Part shown: positions 18,201 to 26,703 of the stretch, one piece after another
How the letters are laid out: the number at the start of each line of letters is the position of its first letter
Position numbering within the stretch: the stretch's first letter is position 1
Source: Gluconobacter sp. Gdi
GTDB taxonomy: Bacteria; Pseudomonadota; Alphaproteobacteria; Acetobacterales; Acetobacteraceae
Direction: 5' to 3'
DNA length: 64,000 nt
Assembly (NCBI RefSeq): GCF_014132155.1
Contig: NZ_BLJQ01000002.1
Span: 186,001 to 250,000, forward strand
Notes under the pieces: generated by a model
What the model was told of the DNA's origin: nothing
The model's input: only the letters and a program-made list of their open reading frames with translations
Databases searched by the model: none
Made by a program: the position numbers and the translations under genes

Positions 18201-18543
18201 CAGCCCGAAGAGCTGCCTGTACGTCTCGCAGGGCACCGTCAATGTTCCGGGAGGACGAGAACTCAATGAAAATCTGCGCCTGACCCTGGCTCGTGTCAGA
18301 CTCAATGCTCTTCACATCGGCAATGGAGCCAAGACGCCGCTCCAGCGGGGTCGTGACAGATGTTGCCATCTGCTGCGGGTCCGCACCCGGCTGTGATGCC
18401 ACGACCATGATATTGGTTGTGGTGGCATCAGGCATCGTCGCAACAGGCAGAAGAGGATAGCAGATGACGCCGGCCATGAAGATGGCAAGAGACATCAGGA
18501 TTGTTGCGACGGGGCGGTCAATGAAAAAGCGGCAGAAATTCAT
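15238..18543 (-). CDS. RND multidrug efflux pump, HAE1/MdtB-like inner-membrane subunit
   Basis: The 1101-residue protein is a full-length AcrB/MdtB-type proton-driven exporter. It begins MNFCRFFIDRPVATILMSLA and has two large periplasmic loops. The proton-relay pair of TM4 is present in VGFVVDDAIVVLENI. Hydrophobic helices occur at the N-terminus, at about 330-540 and near the C-terminus. The sequence is nearer to the MdtB/MdtC branch than to AcrB. No adaptor or outer-membrane factor gene is next to it, so it must share one encoded elsewhere. A hairpin terminator follows. The substrate is unknown. Confidence 0.9.
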   Translation of the reverse strand: MNFCRFFIDRPVATILMSLAIFMAGVICYPLLPVATMPDATTTNIMVVASQPGADPQQMATSVTTPLERRLGSIADVKSIESDTSQGQAQIFIEFSSSRNIDGALRDVQAALRAARSDLPTGTLDDDPQAFKLDGSGFPVYLLSVTTDQLTQAELYDVANIQVKPYLAKVKGVGRVEVVGSSNPAVRVELNPGPLYKWGIGLENIRSALASANAFTPKGFIDSHGTRMLLSTNDQAVKASEYRDLIVGYRNGLYPVRLKDVANVYDGVQDVYQTSYINGHRAITLIVSGQPHANTVAIVDGINANLDKLREGLPGSVKLTVGLDTSRSVRAALDDARDALIISVILVVLVILLFFRRVMTTVIPAVTVPIALSGTLAAMAYFNFTLDVLSLMSLTIAVGFVVDDAIVVLENIARHIEDGMDHYEASIVGSSEIGFTVLSISASLVAVFIPLLFLPGTAGSIMFEFCMTMISAIVISMWLSLTLTPMMCARMLEIDHGTAPRKGLTGAIVRFTEAGLDGLVRLYARSMHWCLRHTILMGLTLPLSFILLVGSVIVMPKEFIPEQDISLIGSRIQGDATMSFDEIDRRLRAVGAIVQRDPDVTSTTIFSNDKNSGQLYLHLKEKSERAPVATVLARIRKAVPVEPGADVMFWNVGGNSQGGSSQKNTGAYRYVLRSEDIASLTGYLPKMLGALRASGKLVNLSSATESQSVAAYVTVHRDTEARYGITPQLIQNVLYDSYGQTIVSTIHLPLTTHRVVMVLGPQYRTDPNMLHQVWISTSAGTAAGGVASNLIRAKASTSGTESTFASLATASIQNSLANQISGNSSSGAAVSSSTEKMIPLENVASILWKQQPLDVTHRSGYYSTAISFDLAPGVTYAQGVQLIQDTLKSTHAPEGVLGEFTGTAGDTTKVMINALLAFAAAIAVMYIVLGILYESLIHPITILSTLPSAGIGAIIGLWCFGMPFSVVAVIGIILLTGIVKKNAILVIDFAIHAERHDGLSPKDAIFKASITRFRPILMTSLAAALGAVPLIIGHGYGSEMRAPLGVSVLGGMIVSQLLTLYTTPIVYLWMDAIGKWVRRMMLRIGKLFQHRAMPNSVQNQS

Positions 18544-18623
18544 GCCGACAGCTTATCCCCGATTATGGTCTTTGGGTCATTACTATTAGGACACGAAAAG
18601 TCATTTTCGTACCGTGAGAGTGG

Positions 18624-19430
18624 TCAGTAATCGGGCATTCCGCCTGGTTGGGATGAAGGCTGCCTGCAATAATAAAGTTCAGCTAGGCGCGGCGGCAAAA
18701 GGTCTGTCAGGCGCGCTCCTAACCCCAGCCAGAAGGGAAACATAATTCGCCTCTGACCGCGCAGGGTTCCGCGTAAAATGCGACGGACGGCCTTGTCTGT
18801 GGAGACCAGCCCCGGCATGGGAAAACGATTGGCCTGTACCATCGGGGTTTCCACAAAACCGCAACAGACGCTTGTAAGTGAAATGCCCTGTCGCTCCAGA
18901 CTGGGCGCACTGGCAACAATAAAGCGATCAATTGCAGCTTTGGACGCTGAATAAGACGGTGTGCCGGGATAAGAGACGAAGCTCGCGACCGAAGACATCA
19001 CACAGATGCGGCCTCGCTGGCCATTTGCATCTGGTTTCTGCTGTCGCATCTGCTCGATCGCTGGAAAAACGGTATTGAGGGCACCTGTCAGATTCGTCTC
19101 GAAAATGGCTCTGGCGTGCTGTTCCCGTTCCGCGACCAAAGGAATATCCCCAGCGGTAGGAGGAAGGCCGCCAGTCAGGCCCGCGCAGGCAAAGACCATG
19201 TCCAGTCTGGAGGGTGCAGACTTTTTGATCCAGTCCTCCATTTCTGGTCGGTCTCGAACGTCTAGAGTGCGCGTGTGAACCGTTGAGCCCAAGGGCTCAC
19301 ACTGGGACTTAGTGAGCGCCAGACCTTCCGGATGGATATCGCCCAGAGACAGGAACTGCCCAGGCCGGGAAAGGCGCCGTGCCAGTCCCTGACCAATTCC
19401 AGAACCGGCTCCTGTAATAAGGATCGTCAT
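18624..19430 (-). CDS. Short-chain dehydrogenase/reductase (classical SDR)
   Basis: The 268-residue NAD(P)-dependent oxidoreductase has the cofactor motif TGAGSGIG (residues 6-13), a catalytic serine region CVMSSVASF and the active-site YSASK with Tyr160 and Lys164. The usual NAG motif appears as ACAG. The substrate is unknown. Its start overlaps the stop of the upstream lipoprotein hydrolase gene by 4 bp (ATGA), so the two proteins are translated together and may act on the same compound class. Confidence 0.87.
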   Translation of the reverse strand: MTILITGAGSGIGQGLARRLSRPGQFLSLGDIHPEGLALTKSQCEPLGSTVHTRTLDVRDRPEMEDWIKKSAPSRLDMVFACAGLTGGLPPTAGDIPLVAEREQHARAIFETNLTGALNTVFPAIEQMRQQKPDANGQRGRICVMSSVASFVSYPGTPSYSASKAAIDRFIVASAPSLERQGISLTSVCCGFVETPMVQANRFPMPGLVSTDKAVRRILRGTLRGQRRIMFPFWLGLGARLTDLLPPRLAELYYCRQPSSQPGGMPDY

Positions 19431-20614
19431 TGTGCGGGGCAGTTATTCGCGGGCTTCTGTCCGGCAAGAAGGGTCCGCGCGAAACTGTGGGCGTCTGTCG
19501 TGACAGCAGGCAGGGTGCCGCTGTGGCTGGCTCCGCCATAGGTTGTGTGGCTGACGGAGGTGCCTGCTGCACACAGCGCATTCACCAGACGACGCTGCTC
19601 GGTTGGGGAGGAATGCAGATCCTGCGCGCCCGTCGCAATCATGACAGGCGTTGAGAGCGACAGGGACGGATATTCAGCCCATTTCAGTGCTGGCGCCAAT
19701 ACAGCATCGGCGCCGGGCTTGAGCATCGTCGCGGGGGTCAGGCCTGAACGATGGACCAGCGGAAAAAAATCCGAGCTGCATGTGTTTGCGGCATCGTGCA
19801 TGAGGGCAAGAGCCCGGTTTGTGAAGACAGCGTTGGCGTCAAACGATGGGTCGGCCTGAGCCAGAGACGCGCCAAGAGACAGGAGCTCCGGAACAACTGG
19901 GGAAAAACTGCGCGGATTACGAGGATGCAGAAGATCCTGAATACCCTGCGCATCCAGATAGGGCGGGGCAACAGCGATCGTTCCCAGAATATGCAATTGA
20001 GGCGCGTAGGATGCCGCCATTGCAGAGGCCGCCAGAGCAGCCTGAGCGCCTTGCGAATGACCACTGAGAAGCACTGTCGTTGAGATCGAAGGAAGGCGTT
20101 CGTGAGCAGCTCGCACGGAATCCAGGACGCTCATCCCTTCTGAACGGGCATTGAGAAGCAATGCCTCGCCGGGCTCCCCAAGACCCGGATAGTCTGTGGC
20201 AACGATCGCAAAGCCCTGTCGCAGCCAGGGACCATAAAAGCGTTCCTGCACAGTCCCGAGGCCCATAACAGAAGGCGCACATGTCAGATGCAGGCCACTT
20301 TCTCCATGAGCCCAGGCCAAGACAGGCCACCCACCAACGGGCGGCTTGCCTGCGGGAACCAGAACTTCCGCTGACACCCGAACAAGCTGCTTTGGATTAC
20401 GGGCATCTGCGCTGCGATAAGTGAGGCGCCAGGCCTGGCCCGGAACATGGGAAATCATGTGATCCAAACGCATGGCTTGACCCGCTGCCACCGGCACGCT
20501 GACGGAATAGGAGTCTCCGTCATCCTGCGATGCACAACCGGACAGGGCGGCACCGAGAGAGGTAAGGCTGAAAAGTGTAGCGCCCATCGTTCGGCGGAAG
20601 CGAATGAATGTCAT
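19427..20614 (-). CDS. Lipoprotein alpha/beta-hydrolase (secretory-lipase type)
   Basis: The 395-residue protein has a lipoprotein signal with lipobox LSGC (Cys27), so it is membrane-anchored on the outside of the cytoplasm. The catalytic core shows the oxyanion stretch LAWAHGESG, the nucleophile Ser187 in GHSQG, and an aspartate in ATGAQDLHSSP. A histidine in GGASHSGTLP would complete the triad. The pattern resembles secretory lipases and feruloyl-esterase-like enzymes; the substrate is unknown. A possible later start at the Met at 20587 would keep the lipobox. It is coupled by ATGA overlap to the SDR gene. Confidence 0.82.
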   Translation of the reverse strand: MTFIRFRRTMGATLFSLTSLGAALSGCASQDDGDSYSVSVPVAAGQAMRLDHMISHVPGQAWRLTYRSADARNPKQLVRVSAEVLVPAGKPPVGGWPVLAWAHGESGLHLTCAPSVMGLGTVQERFYGPWLRQGFAIVATDYPGLGEPGEALLLNARSEGMSVLDSVRAAHERLPSISTTVLLSGHSQGAQAALAASAMAASYAPQLHILGTIAVAPPYLDAQGIQDLLHPRNPRSFSPVVPELLSLGASLAQADPSFDANAVFTNRALALMHDAANTCSSDFFPLVHRSGLTPATMLKPGADAVLAPALKWAEYPSLSLSTPVMIATGAQDLHSSPTEQRRLVNALCAAGTSVSHTTYGGASHSGTLPAVTTDAHSFARTLLAGQKPANNCPAQ

Positions 20615-20746
20615 GGTAACTCATGGTCTCCTGAGGAGGAAAACGCATCATAGCAGCGCCGGTTGTCTCCGGGGAGCCATCCTGACTTGGAGGCGAGGCC
20701 ATCCGGCGCTACAGAAGATGCCACAGAAGACAGAAAGGAACCGACT

Positions 20747-20998
20747 ATGAGCGATACCCCTCCCGACCGCCTGTGCGCCAGCCCGGACAGCCCATACTAC
20801 AATGAAGACGTGCTGAACCGCGGCGTTGGTGTTCGCCTCAAGGGCGAAGAGAAGACCAATGTTGAGGAATACTGCATCAGCGAAGGCTGGGCCCGTTTGT
20901 CTGTTGGCAAGGCCGTGGACCGCAAGGGCCGTCCGATGACCCTGAAGGTCACGGGGACGGTTGAGGCCTGGTTCAAGGACGACGAAAAGGACGCATGA
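20747..20998 (+). CDS. DUF3297 family small protein
   Basis: The 83-residue soluble protein matches the DUF3297 family (SPYYNEDVLNRGVGVRLKG near the start, GRPMTLKVTGTVEAWFKD near the end). Function is unknown. AAAGGAA lies just upstream of the ATG. The last codons overlap the nucleoside hydrolase start by ATGA, so the two genes form a translationally coupled pair. Confidence 0.85.
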   Translation: MSDTPPDRLCASPDSPYYNEDVLNRGVGVRLKGEEKTNVEEYCISEGWARLSVGKAVDRKGRPMTLKVTGTVEAWFKDDEKDA

Positions 20999-21948
20999 TG
21001 ACGCAGGTCAGCCCCCGCCGGATTATTATCGACACGGATCCCGGTCAGGACGATGCCGTGGCGATCCTGCTGGCGCTGGCCTCGCCAGAACTGCAGGTCG
21101 AAGCGATCATGACCGTTGCTGGCAACGTGTCGCTCGCCCAGACCACGAAAAACGCCTGCGCCCTGCTCGAACTGGCAGGGCGTGAGGATGTACCGGTTTT
21201 TGCCGGTGCCGCACGGCCTCTTCATAAGGCGCCGATCAGTGCGGAATACGTGCACGGTGAAACCGGAATGGGGGGCGCTAACCTGCCAAACCCTCGTCTC
21301 CGTGAGCAGCCGATGGACGCGGCTACCCATCTGATCGATGTGCTGCGGAAGGAGCCGAAAGGCGCCATTACGCTGGTTTGCCTGGGTCCTCTGACCAATC
21401 TGGCACACGCCCTGACGCACGCCCCGGATATTGCGCCCAAAATTTCCCGGATTGTCGCAATGGGTGGCGCGCAGCGCGAAGGTGGAAACATCACACCAAC
21501 TGCGGAATTCAACTTCTTCGTTGATCCCCACGCTGCGAAAATCGTGATGGGTGCAGGCATTCCTGTCACGCTGCTCCCGCTCGATGTGACCCATCGCGCC
21601 ATCGCGACTCCTGCGCGGCTGGCACCGATTGCTGCGCTCGGAACACCTGTGGGCGATATGGTTGTCCGGATGCTGGGTGCTGAAGACCGCTTTGAGAAGC
21701 TGAAATATGGATGGGAAGGCGGTGCACTCCATGACCCGCTGACGATTGGCTGGCTGCTGCGGCCAGACCTGTTCTCCGGACGGGCCTGTAACGTCGAGAT
21801 CGAGATTGAAGCACCGCTTTGTCTGGGACAGAGCGTTGTCGATCTTTGGAAGGTAACCGATCGCCTCCCTAATGCGTTATGGATTGATCACATTGATTCC
21901 GACGCGTTCTACACTCTTCTTACCGAAAGACTGGCCCGTCTGGTTTAG
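20995..21948 (+). CDS. Inosine/uridine-preferring nucleoside hydrolase
   Basis: The 317-residue enzyme cleaves the N-glycosidic bond of ribonucleosides. The family's calcium-binding signature DTDPGQDD lies near residue 14. Later family stretches are LVCLGPLTNLAHAL and NFFVDPHAAKIV, and ALHDPLTIGWLL holds the active-site histidine and aspartate. Length is normal. Starts at 20995 and 20998 are both possible. It is coupled to the upstream DUF3297 gene and probably works in nucleoside salvage. Confidence 0.93.
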   Translation: MMTQVSPRRIIIDTDPGQDDAVAILLALASPELQVEAIMTVAGNVSLAQTTKNACALLELAGREDVPVFAGAARPLHKAPISAEYVHGETGMGGANLPNPRLREQPMDAATHLIDVLRKEPKGAITLVCLGPLTNLAHALTHAPDIAPKISRIVAMGGAQREGGNITPTAEFNFFVDPHAAKIVMGAGIPVTLLPLDVTHRAIATPARLAPIAALGTPVGDMVVRMLGAEDRFEKLKYGWEGGALHDPLTIGWLLRPDLFSGRACNVEIEIEAPLCLGQSVVDLWKVTDRLPNALWIDHIDSDAFYTLLTERLARLV

Positions 21949-21987
21949 GGTCTTCTTTTGTCAGCCCATGACTCTGGAGCATCGAAC

Positions 21988-23223
21988 ATGACAGATTCTA
22001 ACCCGCAGGATCGCTTCTCCGTCGTCATCGTTGGTGGGGGTGCTGCAGGTATCACCATTGCAGCGCAGCTTCGACATCAGCGACCCAACCTGTCGATTGC
22101 AATCATCGAACCGTCTACGACGCACGCCTACCAGCCGGGCTGGACGCTGGTTGGAGCCGGCGTGATGACGCTGGCGGAAACGCTCCGTCAGGAAGGTGGC
22201 CTGATTCCGAAAGACGTGACCTGGCTGCGAGACAGTGTGGTGTCTTTCGATCCTGACGTGAACACGGTGACGCTCGAAAGTGGCCGTGTAGTGGAATATC
22301 GTCGGCTGGTTGTATGTCCCGGGCTTCAGTTGGACTGGGATAAAATCGAGGGACTACCCGAGACGCTGGGCCGTAATGGCGTGACGTCCAACTATTCCCG
22401 TGAAACGGCTGCCTACACATGGGAATGCATTCGTCATCTTGATGGTGGAAAGGCGCTCTTCACCCAGCCTCCTATGCCCATCAAGTGTGCTGGGGCACCG
22501 CAAAAGATTGTGTATTTGGCGAGCGATCACTGGCGCAAGGAAGGGTCGCTTCACCGCACGGAAGTCGATTTCTGCATGGCGGGCGACGCGCTGTTTGGCG
22601 TGGCCTACTACGTGCCTTCCCTCCAGAAGCAGATCGATTTTTATGGAGTCAATCTTCATAAGAAAGAGAACCTCATCAAGGTCGATGGGGAGAAACGCGA
22701 AGCCACCTTCCAGATTGTTGGCGCGGACGAAACTGTTGTTCGTTCATTCGACATGCTGCACGTTGTTCCGCCACAGTCCGCCCCGGACTTCGTCAAGAAA
22801 AGCCCCCTTGCCAATGCCGCTGGCTGGCTGGATGTAGACCCTACAAGTCTGCGTCATGTGAAGTACGATACCGTTTTCGGCGCTGGAGATGTTCTGGGCA
22901 CAAGTAATGCCAAGACAGCTGCTGCCGCGCGCGAGCAGGCTCCCGTTGTGGTCGCGAACCTGCTGGCTTCTCTCGACGGCCGCCCTCAAACAGGGGCGTA
23001 TGATGGATATGGTGCCTGCCCACTGACAGTGTCTTACGGCAAAGTCGTGTTGGCAGAGTTCCTGTATGGCGGGAAGGTTGCTCCGAGCTTTCCGTATGAT
23101 CAGCGGAAACCCAGCCGCTTTGCTTGGCTCCTGAAAACCGAAGTTTTCCCCCGCCTGTACTGGCATGGAATGCTCAAGGGGCATGATGTCAAGGTCAAGC
23201 ACAAGGTCAAAGAAAGCGCCTGA
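21988..23223 (+). CDS. sqr: Sulfide:quinone oxidoreductase, mitochondrial (SQOR) type
   Basis: The 411-residue flavoprotein should oxidise sulfide to a persulfide and pass electrons to quinone. The Rossmann motif VVIVGGGAAGITIA is at the N-terminus. Both redox cysteines of the mitochondrial-type enzymes are in their expected contexts: Cys167 in PIKCAGAPQK and Cys344 in YDGYGACPL. The FAD-binding GAGDVLGTSNAKT and the C-terminal membrane-facing part (LYWHGMLKG) also fit human SQOR. I chose the ATG at 21988 with GGAG upstream. A strong terminator follows. No persulfide dioxygenase is adjacent. Confidence 0.85.
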   Translation: MTDSNPQDRFSVVIVGGGAAGITIAAQLRHQRPNLSIAIIEPSTTHAYQPGWTLVGAGVMTLAETLRQEGGLIPKDVTWLRDSVVSFDPDVNTVTLESGRVVEYRRLVVCPGLQLDWDKIEGLPETLGRNGVTSNYSRETAAYTWECIRHLDGGKALFTQPPMPIKCAGAPQKIVYLASDHWRKEGSLHRTEVDFCMAGDALFGVAYYVPSLQKQIDFYGVNLHKKENLIKVDGEKREATFQIVGADETVVRSFDMLHVVPPQSAPDFVKKSPLANAAGWLDVDPTSLRHVKYDTVFGAGDVLGTSNAKTAAAAREQAPVVVANLLASLDGRPQTGAYDGYGACPLTVSYGKVVLAEFLYGGKVAPSFPYDQRKPSRFAWLLKTEVFPRLYWHGMLKGHDVKVKHKVKESA

Positions 23224-23247
23224 CCATATGGGTTGATAGAGGAATAA

Positions 23248-23290
23248 AAACAGGCCGGGAGAATATCCCGGCCTGTTTTTATTTTTTTTC
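23248..23290. terminator. Strong bidirectional terminator between sqr and a TonB receptor gene
   Basis: AAACAGGCCGGGA and TCCCGGCCTGTTT pair perfectly over 13 bp around a 5-nt loop. T-rich sequence follows on the plus strand and AATAAAAA precedes it, so it can serve both converging genes. Confidence 0.92.
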
Positions 23291-23336
23291 AAGAAGGGTA
23301 GGCTTATTTAATAGGCCCCCCTCTTAAATTTACGCC

Positions 23337-26300
23337 TTAGAGAGACACATTCACACCGAAATGGAACGATCGCAACACAAGTCCCTTCTGGCTCCATGCG
23401 GAGTTGTACAGATAGGAGCCATACGTCGCGAAGTCGTATGGGGCTCTGAAACCAAGCAGGTTATAAACGTTCGCGTAGACGCTCCAACGACTATTGATCC
23501 GGTAGTTGACGTTCAAATCAACATCCCAGAATGCCTTGGTATGGCACTGGCTAGGCGTATAAGCCTGCTGGATGGAACTGAAGCTGGAGCAGGTATTGCG
23601 GGTTCCTGGGCCCGTTTGATCTTCAGCCACCGTCTTGTAGCCGCTGGTGTAATAGACCGTCGGCGTAACAGCGAGGCTTTTGTAAATGAAGGTGTTTGAC
23701 CAGTTTGCGCGCCAGCGAGGCGTTCCCGACGCTGAAACGGCACCATAAGGACCAATTGTTCCAGCATAATGCTGCACCTGCCCGTCAGGCGTTGTCAGAT
23801 TAAAGCTGTGAACATACGTAGCGCTGCCAGTGCTGATCCAGCGCACATCATGCAGGACACCTGGCAGACGGGATGTTGCAGAAACTTTGAAATCTACACC
23901 ATCTGTGACGACCTTATTGGTGTTCAGGTAGCCAAGATTAATGAGGGCAGGGCGTGGCGGCGCATCCGGATGCTGTGCGTCGACGATTTCAGGAGTAACG
24001 CTGACGCCAGCCGGAAGACTTTCACCGGCCAGATAGGCTTCAGCAACGGAGGTGGTGCTGACTGGGTTTGGTGCGATGTAATTTGATTTCTTGATGTAAT
24101 AGTAATCGAAGCTAAAGTTTAGCCAGTCGGTTGGCTTGATTAGAGCACCACCAGTGAAATTGGTGGCAATTTCTGGTTTCAGGTTCGGGTTGCCAGCAAC
24201 ATTTGATCCGATGCTGTATGATTGAGCATAGGTATCCGGTGTCCCGTTCGGGTTTAGATGCTGGTTAATCCAGGCCTGATTGCGGGGCTGATAGGTCGTG
24301 TAACCGACGTTGGAACCGCCCGTTTCTGCAAAGCTTGGAACGCGGAAACCACGGGAGAATGTGCCGCGTAGTGAGAACTGCTTGACGGGGGTAAAGATCA
24401 GGCCAGCCTTCGGCGTGTAGTGGCTAAAGCCTTCTGAATAATGATCGTATCGGCCAGCAATGTTGCCAGACAGCATTTTGTGGAACGGAAGACCGAGCTC
24501 GAAAAAGCCGGATTCAACCCAACGGCTGCCTTGCGCATTGAATGGATTGATCGCACCTGTGTACTGCGCTGTCGGATCGGACGGATCGTAAGGGTTGGCA
24601 CTGGGGTCGTTGAGAGATTCGTAACGAACGTTGCCACCAATCGCGAGATCGACCGTTCCACCAGGCAGTTTGAACAGGCCTTTGCTAAGCGACATTTCTC
24701 CAGAATATTCCTGCGTGCGCGCATTCATGACGTTAGGCGGCGCAATGGCTTTGCGAACGGCATTGGTATTTTTGGAGGGGTCGACGAAGTTGTAGGTGCC
24801 ATTGGTGATGGCATCCTGAATTCCGCGAATTGTCGGAACGCCCAGAATGGTCTGTTCAAGCGTTGTGTTCATGCCGACGAAATTAACGTCGTAATTCCAG
24901 TCAGAGCCCCAGTTGGATGCGGCGGAGCCATTGTAACGTGCGGAGCCGCGGAAATTCTGGCTCAGCTGGGTGTTCACGCGCTGAATATCGCTGAACATAC
25001 CAATGACCTGCGCCGCCTGACCCTGCGCTGCAAATGGGTTGTTGGGGTTAAGCGATCCATCAGGCAGATACACCGGCAGGGGCGTGCTCAGTGTATTCGC
25101 TGCTCGGGATTGAGACTGCGCGCGGATACTGACAGGTGTACCTGTATAGGTTGAAAGAGCCTGAGAATAGGTAAACATCGCGGTCAACTGGGAGCGCGGG
25201 GTGACCTGCACGGTTGTATGAATGGTTGCGTTGATGCGGCGCAGGGACGGAGAGACCTGTGAATAATCGCCCACAGCATTCTGAGTGCAGGCCTGACTGA
25301 TGGAACCTGCTGGCGTTCCTGCCGCGTTTCCGCTGACCAGGGAGCCAAAAGAGCCGCACCCAGCAGCAGGGTTCAGAAGTTGATAAGCTCCAATACCTCC
25401 GCGACCGCCATCACTCGGGCGGACGACTGTTGCAGGCGTGGCACCAAAATTCGCAATGGAGCCATCAGATGCAAGAACGTTTGTGTTTCCGTTTTCGCCG
25501 CCGAGTTTGGTCAGATCTCCGGTTTTATAGGGATAACCAAGTTGACGGTTATAAAGGGCATCGTCCTGCTGGTATTCGGAGTTGATATAGACGTTATATC
25601 CATCCCGGTGCAGATCACCGAAGCCGTAGGTTGCATAAAGCTTCTGATGTCCGGTATCGCCGCGTTGAGACAGGCCACCCTCGGCATTGCCTTCAAAACC
25701 CTTGATTTCTTTGCGGGTCACATAGTTGATGACACCAGCAACCGCGTCGGCACCGTAACGGGTAGCCGCACCGTCTTCCAGAACATCAGTGGATTCCATG
25801 ATGGAGGACGGGATCCAGTTGGTATCGACGAAGTTGCGCTGTCCGTCATCCGAAAGGGGATAATAAGACAGTCGCTGCCCATCCATCAGCACCAGCGTTG
25901 AATCGGAACTGAGACCACGGAGCGAGGGAGCGGAAGCGCCACCTGCGAAAGCGCCATTGGCGGAGAAAGCGTTGGTCAAACTGCCCGCGCCGTTGGAGGA
26001 CAGGGCCTGCAATGCGTCTGTTACGTTGGCAAATCCACGCCGCGCCATGTCTGCCCGGCTGATATGCGTGATGGGTGACATGCTGTTGACGTTGGGATCA
26101 TGCAGCAGCGAACCGGTCACCGTGACATTTTCGGAGCGGACAGACTCGATCTGTTGCAGATCCTTTTTCTGCACACGCGTAACTCTCGATGCCGTAGCAG
26201 TAGAGCCTGTTGGTGGAAGTGCAGGAACTGACTGCTGAACAGGAGCAGTAACTTTCGGTGCACTCTTTTTGGTAGTGGAATGTTGTTTGGCAGGAGCCTG

Positions 26301-26426
26301 CGCATGAGCTCCTGCGACTGGCAGAGCACTATATGAAATGCCTGCCAGGAGCGTAATTTTTAGAAAACCTGTTGGCATGCTCCGGAAAATCCCGGCGCGA
26401 CCTTGCTTGGGTGGAGACGCTGACAT
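23337..26426 (-). CDS. TonB-dependent outer-membrane receptor
   Basis: The roughly 1029-residue protein has a signal peptide ending near AHA-QA, an Ala/Pro/Thr/Ser-rich linker, and a TonB-box-like ENVTVTGS segment. A plug domain follows with SLRGLSSDSTLVLMDGQRL and DGAATRYGADAVAGVINYVT. A large beta-barrel ends in FHFGVNVSL. The plug is of the type common among alphaproteobacterial receptors with long barrels; the ligand is unknown. I chose the ATG at 26426; an in-frame GTG at 26495 would add 23 residues. No substrate-specific neighbours are present. Confidence 0.9.
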   Translation of the reverse strand: MSASPPKQGRAGIFRSMPTGFLKITLLAGISYSALPVAGAHAQAPAKQHSTTKKSAPKVTAPVQQSVPALPPTGSTATASRVTRVQKKDLQQIESVRSENVTVTGSLLHDPNVNSMSPITHISRADMARRGFANVTDALQALSSNGAGSLTNAFSANGAFAGGASAPSLRGLSSDSTLVLMDGQRLSYYPLSDDGQRNFVDTNWIPSSIMESTDVLEDGAATRYGADAVAGVINYVTRKEIKGFEGNAEGGLSQRGDTGHQKLYATYGFGDLHRDGYNVYINSEYQQDDALYNRQLGYPYKTGDLTKLGGENGNTNVLASDGSIANFGATPATVVRPSDGGRGGIGAYQLLNPAAGCGSFGSLVSGNAAGTPAGSISQACTQNAVGDYSQVSPSLRRINATIHTTVQVTPRSQLTAMFTYSQALSTYTGTPVSIRAQSQSRAANTLSTPLPVYLPDGSLNPNNPFAAQGQAAQVIGMFSDIQRVNTQLSQNFRGSARYNGSAASNWGSDWNYDVNFVGMNTTLEQTILGVPTIRGIQDAITNGTYNFVDPSKNTNAVRKAIAPPNVMNARTQEYSGEMSLSKGLFKLPGGTVDLAIGGNVRYESLNDPSANPYDPSDPTAQYTGAINPFNAQGSRWVESGFFELGLPFHKMLSGNIAGRYDHYSEGFSHYTPKAGLIFTPVKQFSLRGTFSRGFRVPSFAETGGSNVGYTTYQPRNQAWINQHLNPNGTPDTYAQSYSIGSNVAGNPNLKPEIATNFTGGALIKPTDWLNFSFDYYYIKKSNYIAPNPVSTTSVAEAYLAGESLPAGVSVTPEIVDAQHPDAPPRPALINLGYLNTNKVVTDGVDFKVSATSRLPGVLHDVRWISTGSATYVHSFNLTTPDGQVQHYAGTIGPYGAVSASGTPRWRANWSNTFIYKSLAVTPTVYYTSGYKTVAEDQTGPGTRNTCSSFSSIQQAYTPSQCHTKAFWDVDLNVNYRINSRWSVYANVYNLLGFRAPYDFATYGSYLYNSAWSQKGLVLRSFHFGVNVSL

Positions 26427-26543
26427 GAAAAGCGGTTTCCTTGCGCGTAACGTTTTAACTGTATCTTCGGTTACAAAATTGAAAGGAAACGTCACTGCTC
26501 CGCAATAGAAACAAACACATCCAGCATCAAGAATTTCTAATGT

Positions 26544-26559
26544 GTGTCATAACCGACAC
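26544..26559. promoter_or_regulatory. Inverted repeat upstream of the TonB receptor gene
   Basis: GTGTC-ATAACC-GACAC is a 5-6-5 inverted repeat in an AT-rich 277-bp gap, about 118 bp upstream of the receptor start. It is placed like an operator but does not look like a standard Fur box. The rest of the gap (26427-26703) shows no gene. Confidence 0.25.
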
Positions 26560-26703
26560 TATTGTTTCAAAGTGTGTTATACTTCTGTATCGCAAGTATT
26601 GGCAAGTGTAGTTCAATATAACTACGGAATGTTATCGGATAAAAAACTCCCCTTTTTAGGATAACAAACAGAGTTTTCTCCAACCCACTCTGAAACCATC
26701 ACC

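Noticed and set aside
15238-18543. Possible pairing of this pump with the adaptor at the left edge
   Set aside because: They are 14 kb apart with unrelated genes between. The adaptor more likely belongs to a pump outside the window.
18593-18610. AT-rich palindrome ACGAAAA-GTCA-TTTTCGT between the SDR and RND pump genes
   Set aside because: Stem is AT-rich and short, with no T run. It could equally be chance, so it was not listed as a terminator or operator.
24441-25154. Open frame (237 codons) antisense inside the first TonB receptor gene
   Set aside because: Cys/Arg-rich product without domain, opposite a full-length receptor.
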